From: an uncultured Pelagibacteraceae bacterium | Lineage (GTDB): Bacteria > Pseudomonadota > Alphaproteobacteria > Pelagibacterales > Pelagibacteraceae | NCBI GenBank assembly: GCA_902597335.1 | Contig: CACJXK010000002.1 | Span: 116,265-180,264, forward strand | DNA: 64,000 nt | Direction: 5' to 3' | In this document: one piece after another, positions 1 through 8,754 of the stretch | Position numbering within the stretch: position 1 is the stretch's first letter | How the letters are laid out: every line of letters starts with the position of its first letter | Translations under genes and position numbers: made by a program | Notes under the pieces: model-generated | The model's database searches: none | The model's input: the letters and a program-made list of their open reading frames with translations, nothing else | What the model was told of the DNA's origin: nothing

Positions 1-525
1 GATATTGTAAATTCGTTAGTCGAAAAAGGTGCAAATGCAGTTTCTCTAAATACAAAGAAAAACAATGCTATAGAAGTTACTCCAGAAGCAGAGGAACTAG
101 GTTTTGTTGGTATTCCAAATAAAATAAATGTAGACATAATAAAAGATATAATCAAAATAAATGCAGTGCCAATTATATCCCCTTTAGGTTTGGGGAAAAA
201 TAATCAAACATATAATATAAATGGAGATACAGCTGCAGGAGCTATAGCAAAATCTTTAAAATGTAGAAGATTATTATTAATGACTAATGTGGAAGGAGTT
301 TTAAATAAAGAAAAAAAGCTTATCGAAGAGATAAGCTCTTCTGAAATTTTAGAAATGATAAATAATGAAACAATCACAGAGGGCATGATACCCAAAATAA
401 ATACATGCCTTGATGCAGTAATGAACGGGGTTACAGGGGTAGGAATAATAGATGGAAGAAAAAAACATTCAATTTTGTTCGAGTTATTTTCAGACAAAGG
501 CGCAGGAACATTAATAAGAAGATGA
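1..525 (+). CDS. argB: Acetylglutamate kinase, 3' part (5' end outside window)
   Basis: The frame is open from base 1, so the gene starts upstream of the window. ArgB phosphorylates N-acetylglutamate in the cytoplasmic arginine pathway. The visible part has the family's C-terminal features: a segment reading ISPLGLG, the NGDTAAGAIAKSL stretch that contacts nucleotide and acetylglutamate, LLLMTNVEGVL, and the GMIPKINTC segment with the Lys/Asn seen in amino-acid kinases. It ends in ADGAGTLI-like GAGTLIRR. The TGA stop overlaps the next ATG (ATGA), so it is translationally coupled to the HAD gene. About the first 110-120 residues are missing. Confidence 0.95.
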   Translation, partial: DIVNSLVEKGANAVSLNTKKNNAIEVTPEAEELGFVGIPNKINVDIIKDIIKINAVPIISPLGLGKNNQTYNINGDTAAGAIAKSLKCRRLLLMTNVEGVLNKEKKLIEEISSSEILEMINNETITEGMIPKINTCLDAVMNGVTGVGIIDGRKKHSILFELFSDKGAGTLIRR

Positions 526-1184
526 AGCACATAAAAAATATCTTATTCGATTGTGACGGTGTTCTTTATCAAGATCTAGAGGCAGTATTTGGTCAAGTAA
601 GCAAAAGAATGACTCAGTATATTTCAAAAAAGTTAAAGATTGATTTAAAAGAAGCTAAAGAGCTGCAAACCAATTACTTTCATAAATACAACACAAGTCT
701 GAATGGATTAATGATACACCATGATATTCCTCCAACAGAATTTTTACAATTTGTTCATGATATTGATCTATCTTTTATGGAGAAAGACATTGTTTTAAGA
801 GAAGAAATAAAAAAATTAGATCTTAGAAAATTTGTTTTTACCAATGGAAGCAAGGAACATGTTAAAAATATTACTACACACTTAGGTATAGATGACTTAT
901 TTGATGATGTATTTGATATTGTTGATGCAGATTATCATCCAAAACCAGCCGAAAAAGCATTCGATTTAATGGTTGAAAAATTTGATATTAATCCAAAAGA
1001 GACAATTTATATTGAAGATATTGCTAAAAATTTGTCGATCGGAAAGGAAAGAGGAGCTACAACAGTTTGGTTAATCAATAACGAGTATTGGGGGAAAAAG
1101 GAATCTAACAAAGAGTATATTGACTACAAAATAGAAAATCTCTCTTTATTTTTAAAAGAAATAAGGTTATTAAAAAACTCGTGA
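522..1184 (+). CDS. HAD-superfamily hydrolase, pyrimidine 5'-nucleotidase-like
   Basis: A 220-residue HAD phosphatase. Motif I is FDCDGVLY near residue 9-16 (nucleophile Asp and acid/base Asp), motif II is the FTNGS segment near residue 106, motif III is the Lys in HPKPAEKAF and motif IV is IEDIAKN. The layout with a helical cap after motif I and the VFTNGS form resemble the SDT1/pyrimidine 5'-nucleotidase subgroup, so nucleoside monophosphate dephosphorylation is the likely reaction, but substrate cannot be read from sequence. It starts inside the argB stop codon and lies 4 bp before dapD, so it is part of the Arg/Lys operon. Confidence 0.85.
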   Translation: MKHIKNILFDCDGVLYQDLEAVFGQVSKRMTQYISKKLKIDLKEAKELQTNYFHKYNTSLNGLMIHHDIPPTEFLQFVHDIDLSFMEKDIVLREEIKKLDLRKFVFTNGSKEHVKNITTHLGIDDLFDDVFDIVDADYHPKPAEKAFDLMVEKFDINPKETIYIEDIAKNLSIGKERGATTVWLINNEYWGKKESNKEYIDYKIENLSLFLKEIRLLKNS

Positions 1185-1188
1185 AACT

Positions 1189-2016
1189 ATGAGTATAGAA
1201 AATATTATAAATGATGCTTGGGAAAATAGGGATCAAGTAAACCCCTCATCTGAACAGTCTCTTAAAAATACGATAAATCAAGTGATTGATGATTTGGATA
1301 GTGGTAAATCGAGAGTGGCTGAGAAAATAAATGGTGAGTGGGTAACCCATCAACATTTAAAAAAGGCAATTATGTTGAGTTTCAGATTGTATCCTATGGA
1401 AAATTTGAATGGTCCTTATAGCAGTTGGTACGATAAATCACATTTACTTAAAGGTAAGACAGCAGGGTGGACAAAAGAAGATCACGAGAAAGCTGGTTTT
1501 AGAATGGTACCTAACTCTCCAGTAAGGAAAGGAAGTTTTGTAGGCAAAAATGCAGTTTTAATGCCATGCTACGTTAATATCGGCGCATATATTGATGAAG
1601 GTACAATGATTGATACATTTGCAAGAGCAGGAAGCTGTAGCCAAATAGGAAAAAATTGTCATATCTCTGCTGGATCAGGCGTAGGTGGAGTATTAGAACC
1701 TGCGCAAGCACTTCCAACTATTATAGAAGATAATGTTTTTTTGGGTGCAATGTCTGAAGTTGTCGAAGGAGTGATTGTTGGAGAAGGATCGGTACTAAGT
1801 ATGGGAATGTATATTGGACAATCTACAAAAATTGTTAATAGAAAAACTGGTGAAATTACTTACGGAAAAATTCCTCCTTATTCAGTTGTGGTTCCAGGTT
1901 CACTTCCAGATAAAAATAATTCATCTGCGCCCTCTTTATATTGTGCAGTAATAATCAAACAAGTTGATGAGAAAACCAGATCAAAAACTTCTATTAACGA
2001 TCTCTTGAGAGAATAA
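1189..2016 (+). CDS. dapD: 2,3,4,5-tetrahydropyridine-2,6-dicarboxylate N-succinyltransferase
   Basis: Uses succinyl-CoA to open and succinylate tetrahydrodipicolinate in the succinylase branch of lysine/diaminopimelate synthesis. The 275-residue length is the normal family size. The N-terminal helical domain is followed from about residue 100 by left-handed beta-helix hexapeptide repeats (for example GKNAVLMPCYVNIGAYI and IEDNVFLGAMSEVVEGVIVGE, read in parts), and the SAGSGVGGVLEP segment is the expected substrate/CoA loop. It is followed 5 bp later by dapE, the later enzyme of the same branch. Acts as a cytoplasmic trimer in characterised homologues. Confidence 0.96.
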   Translation: MSIENIINDAWENRDQVNPSSEQSLKNTINQVIDDLDSGKSRVAEKINGEWVTHQHLKKAIMLSFRLYPMENLNGPYSSWYDKSHLLKGKTAGWTKEDHEKAGFRMVPNSPVRKGSFVGKNAVLMPCYVNIGAYIDEGTMIDTFARAGSCSQIGKNCHISAGSGVGGVLEPAQALPTIIEDNVFLGAMSEVVEGVIVGEGSVLSMGMYIGQSTKIVNRKTGEITYGKIPPYSVVVPGSLPDKNNSSAPSLYCAVIIKQVDEKTRSKTSINDLLRE

Positions 2017-2021
2017 TTTAA

Positions 2022-3179
2022 ATGGCAATTATAAATGAATTACAATTAGCAAAGGAGCTAATTAGGTTTCCAACTGTAACTCCTAAAGATGCAGGAGTTA
2101 TGAAGTTTCTGGAAAGGAAGCTAAAAAAACTTGGATTTAAAACTAAAATTCTTGAATTTAGAGAAAAAGGAAGTGAACCAGTGAAAAACCTATATGCAAG
2201 ATTAGGAAATAATGGTCCTAACTTTTGTTATGCAGGACATCTAGATGTTGTTCCTGCTGGAAATTTAAATGATTGGACGGTAAACCCATTTAAACCATCA
2301 ATTAAGAAAGGTCATTTAATTGGTAGAGGAGCAAATGATATGAAAAGCTCAATTGCTGCATTTGTGTCTGCTGTTAGTATTTTTATTCAGAAAAATAGAG
2401 GATTTAAGGGATCCGTAAGTCTTTTGATTACTGGAGACGAGGAAGGTGTTGCTATAAATGGAACTAAAAAGGTTGTTGATTACTTAAAAAAGAGAAAAGA
2501 AAAAATAGATTTTTGCTTAGTTGGAGAGCCAACAAATCCAAATAAATTGGGAGAAATGATAAAAATTGGGCGAAGAGGTAGCATGACTGGTCGATTAATA
2601 ATTTCTGGTATACAAGGGCATGTAGCTTATCCTCAGAGAGCAAACAACCCTTCTACAACAATTGTAAATATACTTAAGGAACTTAAAGATATAAAATTTG
2701 ATAAAGGCACAAAAGATTTTCAGCCTACAAACCTGGAAATCACAAAGATTAATATACATAATACCGCTGATAATGTTATTCCTGGAATTGCTTATGCAAC
2801 ATTTAATATAAGATTTAATGATAAGCATACTTCAAATTCAATCAAAAATAAGATCGAAAAGATTTTGAAAAAAGTCTGCAATAAAACTAAATCCAAATAT
2901 AAAATTGATTATGCTGTTTCAGGAGAGGCTTTTCTCACAAAGCCAAATCATACGACTTTCATGATACAAAAAATTATTAAAGAAATAACCAAAATAAAAC
3001 CAAAACTGTCAACAACTGGGGGTACCTCAGATGCTAGATTTATAAGAAAAATTGCCCCGTGTTTAGAATTTGGCTTAGTTGGAAAAACAATGCATAAAGT
3101 TGATGAAGCAGTTTCATTGACTGATTTGAAAAAATTAAGCTTAATATATTTAAATATTTTAAAACATTATTTTAAGTGA
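2022..3179 (+). CDS. dapE: Succinyl-diaminopimelate desuccinylase
   Basis: M20-family zinc peptidase that removes succinate from N-succinyl-LL-diaminopimelate. Visible metal and catalytic residues are His73 in YAGHLDVVPAG, Asp106 in GRGANDMKSS, the Glu140-Glu141 pair in TGDEEG, Glu in VGEPTNPNK and the C-terminal His in GKTMHKVDE. The lid/dimerisation domain lies in the middle. Length 385 residues matches DapE. Its TGA stop overlaps the GTG start of the deacetylase gene by 4 bp. Confidence 0.95.
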   Translation: MAIINELQLAKELIRFPTVTPKDAGVMKFLERKLKKLGFKTKILEFREKGSEPVKNLYARLGNNGPNFCYAGHLDVVPAGNLNDWTVNPFKPSIKKGHLIGRGANDMKSSIAAFVSAVSIFIQKNRGFKGSVSLLITGDEEGVAINGTKKVVDYLKKRKEKIDFCLVGEPTNPNKLGEMIKIGRRGSMTGRLIISGIQGHVAYPQRANNPSTTIVNILKELKDIKFDKGTKDFQPTNLEITKINIHNTADNVIPGIAYATFNIRFNDKHTSNSIKNKIEKILKKVCNKTKSKYKIDYAVSGEAFLTKPNHTTFMIQKIIKEITKIKPKLSTTGGTSDARFIRKIAPCLEFGLVGKTMHKVDEAVSLTDLKKLSLIYLNILKHYFK

Positions 3180-4105
3180 AGACAGGCCTTATAATATCAG
3201 ATACCTATAAAAATCACAATACTGGAAATGGTCATCCAGAGAAAATTGATAGAGTTACTGCGGTAATTGAGAATTTTAAAAAAATAGATGACAAAAATCT
3301 TATATGGAAAAAACCAGCAAAATTTAATTTATCTCTTATTAATAAAACTCATTCTGAGGATTATGTTGATCAAGTAGAAAAGTCATTTCCTAAAAAAGGT
3401 TTAGTATTTTTAGACGGAGATACAATCATCTCTCCTGGAAGTAAAGATGCTACAAAAGATGCGGTAGGCTCAATAATTGCAGCAATAGATGGAGTAGAAA
3501 ATAAAGAATTTAATAATGCATTTTGTGCTGTCAGGCCACCTGGTCATCATGCCGAAAAAGATAAAGCTATGGGTTTTTGTATTTATAATAATGTAGCTGT
3601 TGGTGCTAATTATTTAATTGAAAAATATAAATACAATAAAATTGCTATAATTGATTTCGATGTTCACCATGGTAATGGAACACAAGATATTTTCTACAAT
3701 AACGAAAAAGTTTTATATATTTCAACTCACCAATATCCATACTACCCAGGCTCAGGTTCGGAAAAAGAAAAGGGGAATTTTGATAATGTTTTAAATATTC
3801 CATTAAAAGCTGGGACAACCTCTGAAGAATATTTAAATGCCTACGAAATCGTTTTAAATAAATTAAAGAGATTCAAACCAGAATTTCTATTGTTTTCTGC
3901 GGGTTTTGATGCACATATTGATGATCCTTTAGCGCAACTTATGCTAAGTTCAGAAGATTTTTACAAAATTACTAAAAGAACCTTAGAGTGTACAAAGTCT
4001 TTTTGTAAAGGGAGAGTAGTTTCAATTCTTGAAGGAGGCTATGATTTAAAAGCATTACAAAGCAGTACTCAACGACACGTTGATGCATTAATAGAATTTA
4101 ATTGA
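3176..4105 (+). CDS. Histone-deacetylase-fold (class II type) zinc deacetylase
   Basis: A 309-residue arginase/HDAC-fold enzyme. All catalytic elements of the family are present: the His124-His125 pair in RPPGHHAEK, the zinc ligands Asp162 and His164 in DFDVHHGNG, Asp245 in AGFDAHIDD, and the transition-state Tyr289 in EGGYD. It should therefore be an active zinc amidohydrolase removing acetyl groups from acetyl-lysine, acetyl-polyamine or a related amide; substrate is not readable. GTG is the start, chosen because the GTGA overlap with dapE fits the operon and the N-terminus reads MKTGLIISD as in the family. It is followed by a SET-domain gene after 30 bp. Confidence 0.9.
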   Translation: MKTGLIISDTYKNHNTGNGHPEKIDRVTAVIENFKKIDDKNLIWKKPAKFNLSLINKTHSEDYVDQVEKSFPKKGLVFLDGDTIISPGSKDATKDAVGSIIAAIDGVENKEFNNAFCAVRPPGHHAEKDKAMGFCIYNNVAVGANYLIEKYKYNKIAIIDFDVHHGNGTQDIFYNNEKVLYISTHQYPYYPGSGSEKEKGNFDNVLNIPLKAGTTSEEYLNAYEIVLNKLKRFKPEFLLFSAGFDAHIDDPLAQLMLSSEDFYKITKRTLECTKSFCKGRVVSILEGGYDLKALQSSTQRHVDALIEFN

Positions 4106-4135
4106 TAATTTTTTTTTAATTAATAGTAAAGAAAT

Positions 4136-4609
4136 ATGAAACCATACAAAATTAAAAAGTCAGATATAGATAAAAAAGGTAAAGGACTTTACGCTACACG
4201 GAATATAAAAGAGGGTGAGAAGATAATAGATTATATTGGAAAATTAATTACAAAAAAACAAACAGAAGAGTCCGATAAATACGATAATAGTAAACCAATA
4301 TATTTATTTACTGTAAATAAAAAATATGATCTTGATGGAGACTTTCCATGGAATACAGCCGGACTAATAAATCATTCTTGTGAAAATAACTGTGATTATG
4401 ATGGTAAGGGGCTTAAGATATGGGTTAAAGCAATTAAAGATATAAAAAAAGGTGAAGAACTGACTTGTGACTATGGTTTTGGCTATGATAAAGATTACAA
4501 GCAATTTCCTTGTAAATGTAAATCAAAAAATTGTTGTGGCTATATTGTAAGAGCAGAGTCTAGGTGGAGAATTAACAAAAAGTTCGCAATGAGTAATAAA
4601 AAAAATTAG
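4136..4609 (+). CDS. SET-domain protein, probable lysine methyltransferase
   Basis: A 157-residue minimal SET protein. The fold motifs run in order: GKGLYATRNIKEGE near the N-terminus, NHSC at 79-82 (the NHSCxPN knot motif, here NHSCENNC), GEELTCDYGF around 107-115 with the catalytic Tyr113, and a post-SET-like cysteine cluster PCKCKSKNCC (Cys126, 128, 133). It should bind S-adenosylmethionine and methylate a lysine, but the target is unknown; bacterial SET proteins are documented to act on ribosomal, histone-like or other proteins in some species. It shares stop-codon bases with convergent truA. Confidence 0.85.
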   Translation: MKPYKIKKSDIDKKGKGLYATRNIKEGEKIIDYIGKLITKKQTEESDKYDNSKPIYLFTVNKKYDLDGDFPWNTAGLINHSCENNCDYDGKGLKIWVKAIKDIKKGEELTCDYGFGYDKDYKQFPCKCKSKNCCGYIVRAESRWRINKKFAMSNKKN

Positions 4610-5346
4610 TATTTAACTTTTACTAAATACAATCCCTCAGCAGGTGCGGGAGGTGCACACAGTTTTCGATCCTTTGCCTTAATAACATTCACAAATTTTT
4701 TAATTGACCATTTTTTTTCTCCAATAAATTTCAAACAACCAACCATCGATCTTACTTGCTGTTTTAAAAATGATTGAGATCTAAATTCAAATTCAATTTT
4801 AGTTTTTAATTTTTTAATTTTTACTAACTTCATTAATTTAATAGGATTTTTTGCATTACATCCAGAAGCTCTAAATGAAGAAAAATCATGAGTTCCAATT
4901 AATTTTTTTGCTCCCATTTTCATCCTTTCAAAATCAAGTTTTTTTATAACAAACCATCCTCGATTATTTTGAATAATAGGCTTGGTTGATTGATTGTAAA
5001 TGACATACTTATATACTCTTTCTTTTGCTGAAAAGCGTGCATGAAAATTTAAACTTTGTTTTCTAATTTTCAAAATAGCTATTTCATTTTTATTTAGAAA
5101 ATAATTTATAGAATTTAAAAACTTTTTCAGATTTTTAATTTTATTCGTGCAGTCAAAATGTGCAGATTGTTCAATAGCATGAACACCAGAATCTGTTCTT
5201 CCAGAACCAGTAACAATTATTTTTTCATCTAGAAGTTTTGAAATCTTTTTTTGAATTAATCCTTGAATAGTTTTGCCTTTTTTTTGAACTTGCCATCCTA
5301 TAAAAGAGCTACCGACATACTCAATTAAAATTTGATAACGAAACAT
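4606..5346 (-). CDS. truA: tRNA pseudouridine(38-40) synthase
   Basis: Converts U38-U40 in the anticodon arm of tRNAs to pseudouridine. The catalytic aspartate is Asp52 in GSGRTDSGVHA, the TruA signature; RFSAKERVYKYVIYN and the SFLKQQVRSMVG motif near the C-terminus also match. Length 246 residues is normal. The order truA-fmt-def, transcribed right to left as def, fmt, truA, is a common proteobacterial cluster of translation factors; the gap to fmt is only 2 bp. The stop codon overlaps that of the SET gene on the other strand. Confidence 0.96.
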   Translation of the reverse strand: MFRYQILIEYVGSSFIGWQVQKKGKTIQGLIQKKISKLLDEKIIVTGSGRTDSGVHAIEQSAHFDCTNKIKNLKKFLNSINYFLNKNEIAILKIRKQSLNFHARFSAKERVYKYVIYNQSTKPIIQNNRGWFVIKKLDFERMKMGAKKLIGTHDFSSFRASGCNAKNPIKLMKLVKIKKLKTKIEFEFRSQSFLKQQVRSMVGCLKFIGEKKWSIKKFVNVIKAKDRKLCAPPAPAEGLYLVKVKY

Positions 5347-5348
5347 AT

Positions 5349-6269
5349 CTAATTCAAATTGGTGCCCTTCTTAATTTGACTCCCTAGCAAAAACTCCCCA
5401 GTTTTTTGGACTTTTTTCCCTTGTCTTTGAATTTCGATTATTTTAATAGAATTTTCACCACAACCAATTTCTAAATTATCCGACAAAACGTAGCCTGCTT
5501 TTCCAGTATTAATTGATAATTCAGCTTTATGGATTTTATATCTTTCTCCTTGAAACTCAAACCATCCACCTGGATTGGGATATAAACCATTTATTTTTCC
5601 TATAATCTTTTTATTATTTTCTTGCCAAATTATTTTTCCTTCTTCTTTTTTGATTTTTTTTGCATATGAAGATTGACTATGATCTTGATCTTTGAATAAA
5701 GCTCTATTTTCTAAAATATTATCAATATTTTCTAAAATCTTTTCAGAAGCTAAATTACTCAATCTTTTAGACAAATCCTCACTATTTTCATTATCTAATA
5801 TATTTATTGGATATTGATTGCAAACTGGGCCTGTGTCTAAACCCTCATCCATCTTCATAATTGAAATTCCTGTTAAATTATCATTATTCATAATGGCCCT
5901 TTGGATTGGAGCTGCACCTCGCAATTTTGGTAGAAGTGAATAATGGATGTTTATCCATCCAAATTTTGGTAGTGCTAAAATATCTTTTTTTAAAATTTGG
6001 CCATATGCAACAACTATACCTAAATCAATATTTTTACTTTTTATGAATTTTTTTTCCTCAACATTATCTAATTTTATTGGAGTTCTAACTGGAATATTCA
6101 ATATTTCAGCCATGATATGAACAGGAGATTTATTTAATTTATGTCCTCTATTTGATGAAACAGGTGGCTGAGTATATACAATTTCAATGTTAAAACCATT
6201 TTGGTACAATGATTTCAATATTTGACCCGAAATACTGGGTGTACCCATAAAAGCAATTTTTTTGCTCAT
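5349..6269 (-). CDS. fmt: Methionyl-tRNA formyltransferase
   Basis: Formylates initiator Met-tRNA with 10-formyltetrahydrofolate. The catalytic triad is visible as Asn107 and His109 in NIHYSLLPKLRGAAP and Asp145 in GLDTG. The N-terminal Rossmann domain starts with AFMGTP and the C-terminal OB-like tRNA-binding domain contains NGLYPNPGGWF. The 306-residue length is standard. It overlaps def by one base, so the deformylase and formyltransferase are coupled. Confidence 0.96.
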   Translation of the reverse strand: MSKKIAFMGTPSISGQILKSLYQNGFNIEIVYTQPPVSSNRGHKLNKSPVHIMAEILNIPVRTPIKLDNVEEKKFIKSKNIDLGIVVAYGQILKKDILALPKFGWINIHYSLLPKLRGAAPIQRAIMNNDNLTGISIMKMDEGLDTGPVCNQYPINILDNENSEDLSKRLSNLASEKILENIDNILENRALFKDQDHSQSSYAKKIKKEEGKIIWQENNKKIIGKINGLYPNPGGWFEFQGERYKIHKAELSINTGKAGYVLSDNLEIGCGENSIKIIEIQRQGKKVQKTGEFLLGSQIKKGTNLN

Positions 6270-6790
6270 TAAACAATAATACGATCAGGATTATTTTTTT
6301 TCTTTGATAATTTTTTGACAATCATTGTTTTTTTTAATTTAGATAAATAATCTATGAAAAGTATCCCTTCAAGATGATCCATTTCATGTTGTATACAAGT
6401 TGCAAGAAGGTCATCAGCTTTTAAGATTTTATTTTTTCCATTATAATCTAAATATTCTACCTCACAATATTTAGGTCTATCAACTTCAGCAAAATAATTG
6501 GGTACAGACAAACATCCTTCTTCATATGTTTTTTTTTCTTTGTCTTTATTTTTTATTATTGGATTAACAAAAAACAATGGATTTTTATTCCCATCCTTTG
6601 AAATATCCATAACTATAATTCTCTTTGGAATTCCTATTTGAATTGCTGCCAAACCAATACCATTGGCCGCATACATTGTTTCTAACATGTCATCCATTAG
6701 CTTTCTTTCATCATTACCAACTCTTATCACTGGTTTTGAAACTTGTCTTAAAATCTCGTTAGGTTCAGTTATAATGGTTTTTATTGCCAT
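6269..6790 (-). CDS. def: Peptide deformylase
   Basis: Metalloenzyme that removes the formyl group from nascent proteins. The three deformylase motifs are present: GIGLAAIQIG at 44-53, EGCLS with metal ligand Cys93, and QHEMDHLEG with metal ligands His135 and His139 and catalytic Glu136. Length 173 residues is normal. It is the first gene of a def-fmt-truA run and lies 15 bp after the unknown exported protein gene in the same direction. Confidence 0.96.
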   Translation of the reverse strand: MAIKTIITEPNEILRQVSKPVIRVGNDERKLMDDMLETMYAANGIGLAAIQIGIPKRIIVMDISKDGNKNPLFFVNPIIKNKDKEKKTYEEGCLSVPNYFAEVDRPKYCEVEYLDYNGKNKILKADDLLATCIQHEMDHLEGILFIDYLSKLKKTMIVKKLSKKKNNPDRIIV

Positions 6791-6805
6791 GATGAATGAA
6801 GTATT

Positions 6806-8542
6806 TTAAACTTTTAATGGTAAAATTTCCAATAATAGTTCATTTCTCAAACTAATTAATTTTGCTCTATTCATAATTTCAACTATTAGATTCAATGTTC
6901 TGTTATTTAATTGGTCTAGCTCTTTTTCGCCAATAATTTCAGCTAGTTTTAATAGTATCATACCTGACTCATTATTATCTATCATTTTATCGAATTCAGG
7001 ATTTAATTCCGATATATATTGAGACATTTCATCGATTTCACTTATTTGAATTCCATCTGATCTCAGCGATTGCAACAATAAAATATCTTTAAAGTCAAAA
7101 GAATATTTTTTATCTTTTTTTATCTTTGATAACAAATTGTCGGTTAATTTTTGTGTTTTAGGTAAGCTTTGCTTATTCAAAAAATAATTTAATACTTTTG
7201 ATTGATGAAAAACTTCATCATTAAACTTAATTTTATTTTTTTTGTTTGCTTCAGTTACTAAGTTATTTAAATAAAAAGAAGAAAATTTTGGAGGAATTTC
7301 TTCTTTATCCATTTTTTTTAATAATTTAGACAGCTCATCATCAAATGATTTTTTAAAATTTGATTTTTCAAAAGACTTATTCAATTTTGATAACAATATA
7401 AGTTTTTTTTCAATATTATCTGTAAGTAGAAACCTCTGATATAGTAGAGCTCTTCCTTCATAATCAGGTAAATTTTTGAATGCTTTTTCATAATTGATTA
7501 AGTCATCAATCTCAAATTGAAATTTTTTATACAAATTCAATAAATCTCTTTCTTCAAAAATGCCTTCACTAGTTGCTTTCTCTACAAACTTTACCTGGTC
7601 GATATCACTGAGATTAAAATCATTTAAATTTTTTAGTAAATTTGAGTTAGATAAATATTTCCAAATAAATTCTTTGGACTCTACTGATGGATAATATATT
7701 AACTTTTTATCTGTTTTGTGAGATAAGTGGAAATAGAGAATATTTTCGTCAGATAAAATATAATTACTATCCTCATATCCCATTAATACTTCAAACTTTT
7801 TAACAAAAAAATCATCCAAACTGTCTGTCTCAGAGTTTAAATCAAACAACAGCTGAGCCTCATTTTTTTTATCCTGAATAATTAAACAGTAAATTTTGTA
7901 ATAAGTTAAATATTCCTCTGTTATTAAACTTAAACTATTAATAGCTGAACATGAATTTTCTATTTTGTTTAATGACAAATAGTAATCAGCTATATGTTTT
8001 ATAAGTCTTTCTTTATCTTTTACTGATGGATTCTTTTGAATGAACTGCTCAACTAAATTAAAATCTTTTTTTTTTATTAGATGATCAAGTGTATATCTTT
8101 CAAATTCATCCTGAGAGAAATTTTGATTTGGAATATACGAGTTTGTTAATAATGCTACATCCATTAATCTCTCAGAAAAATTTGATAAATTTTTAGACTG
8201 TATTCTTTCAATCTGCTTTTTAATTGCTGCTCCATCTGTTTTCAACCACATATCAATTTTCAAATCGTTGTCATCAGGGTCAAATAATCCAGACAACAAA
8301 CTATTAGTGTTATCTAAATTTTGATCTACTAGAATATTTTCATCAGAAAATTTTACTTTAACACTTTCAACTTGATCTAAGACATTTGTGCTTTCATCAT
8401 TATTTTCTGACTCATTATTAGAGATATTTTTTTTTTCTATCTCAGACCAAATCTCTTTTATCTCCTGGGCCTGAGCGGATTGAGCTAATAAAATAAAAAA
8501 TGTAAAAAATAAAATCTTACTTAATTGTTTTGAAATTTTCAT
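6806..8542 (-). CDS. Unknown exported helical protein
   Basis: I do not recognise this family. The ATG at 8542 is preferred (578 residues) because the upstream in-frame alternative at 8560 is TTG. The N-terminus then reads as a Sec signal peptide: KISK basic start, an FFTFFILLA hydrophobic core and an AQA cleavage site after residue 25. The mature part is hydrophilic, rich in Asn, Asp, Glu and Lys, without cysteine clusters, and looks mainly alpha-helical with Leu-spaced segments, possibly helical repeats. It overlaps the 3' end of the 60-residue membrane protein gene by 26 bp and precedes def by 15 bp. Periplasmic location is inferred; function is unknown. Confidence 0.7.
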   Translation of the reverse strand: MKISKQLSKILFFTFFILLAQSAQAQEIKEIWSEIEKKNISNNESENNDESTNVLDQVESVKVKFSDENILVDQNLDNTNSLLSGLFDPDDNDLKIDMWLKTDGAAIKKQIERIQSKNLSNFSERLMDVALLTNSYIPNQNFSQDEFERYTLDHLIKKKDFNLVEQFIQKNPSVKDKERLIKHIADYYLSLNKIENSCSAINSLSLITEEYLTYYKIYCLIIQDKKNEAQLLFDLNSETDSLDDFFVKKFEVLMGYEDSNYILSDENILYFHLSHKTDKKLIYYPSVESKEFIWKYLSNSNLLKNLNDFNLSDIDQVKFVEKATSEGIFEERDLLNLYKKFQFEIDDLINYEKAFKNLPDYEGRALLYQRFLLTDNIEKKLILLSKLNKSFEKSNFKKSFDDELSKLLKKMDKEEIPPKFSSFYLNNLVTEANKKNKIKFNDEVFHQSKVLNYFLNKQSLPKTQKLTDNLLSKIKKDKKYSFDFKDILLLQSLRSDGIQISEIDEMSQYISELNPEFDKMIDNNESGMILLKLAEIIGEKELDQLNNRTLNLIVEIMNRAKLISLRNELLLEILPLKV

Positions 8543-8699
8543 TTGGTAAGATTTTTTCAATTTGTTTAGTTGGTGCAGGTAAATTGATCTGATTAATTAA
8601 AATAAAGCCAAATATAATTATAAAAATGACAATTAAAATTTTCAGAACAAAGCCCAAGCTTAAGAATTTGCCTTTACTTGTATTTTTTGTAAATTGCAT
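8517..8699 (-). CDS. Small single-pass membrane protein, unknown
   Basis: A 60-residue protein when started at the ATG at 8699 (MQFTKNTSKGKF). The open frame runs further to 8756, but that longer start would run into the start codon of aroK on the opposite strand, so the internal ATG is preferred. One strongly hydrophobic segment, LKILIVIFIIIFGFILI, spans about residues 19-35, preceded by basic residues and followed by a polar tail ending KQIEKILPNENFKTIK. This looks like an inner-membrane anchor. It overlaps the following exported-protein gene, suggesting the two work together. No family assignment. Confidence 0.55.
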   Translation of the reverse strand: MQFTKNTSKGKFLSLGFVLKILIVIFIIIFGFILINQINLPAPTKQIEKILPNENFKTIK

Positions 8700-8754
8700 A
8701 TAATTTAATAATTTCAAAATAAGACATATTTGTGTTTTTTCAATATAGAAACTC

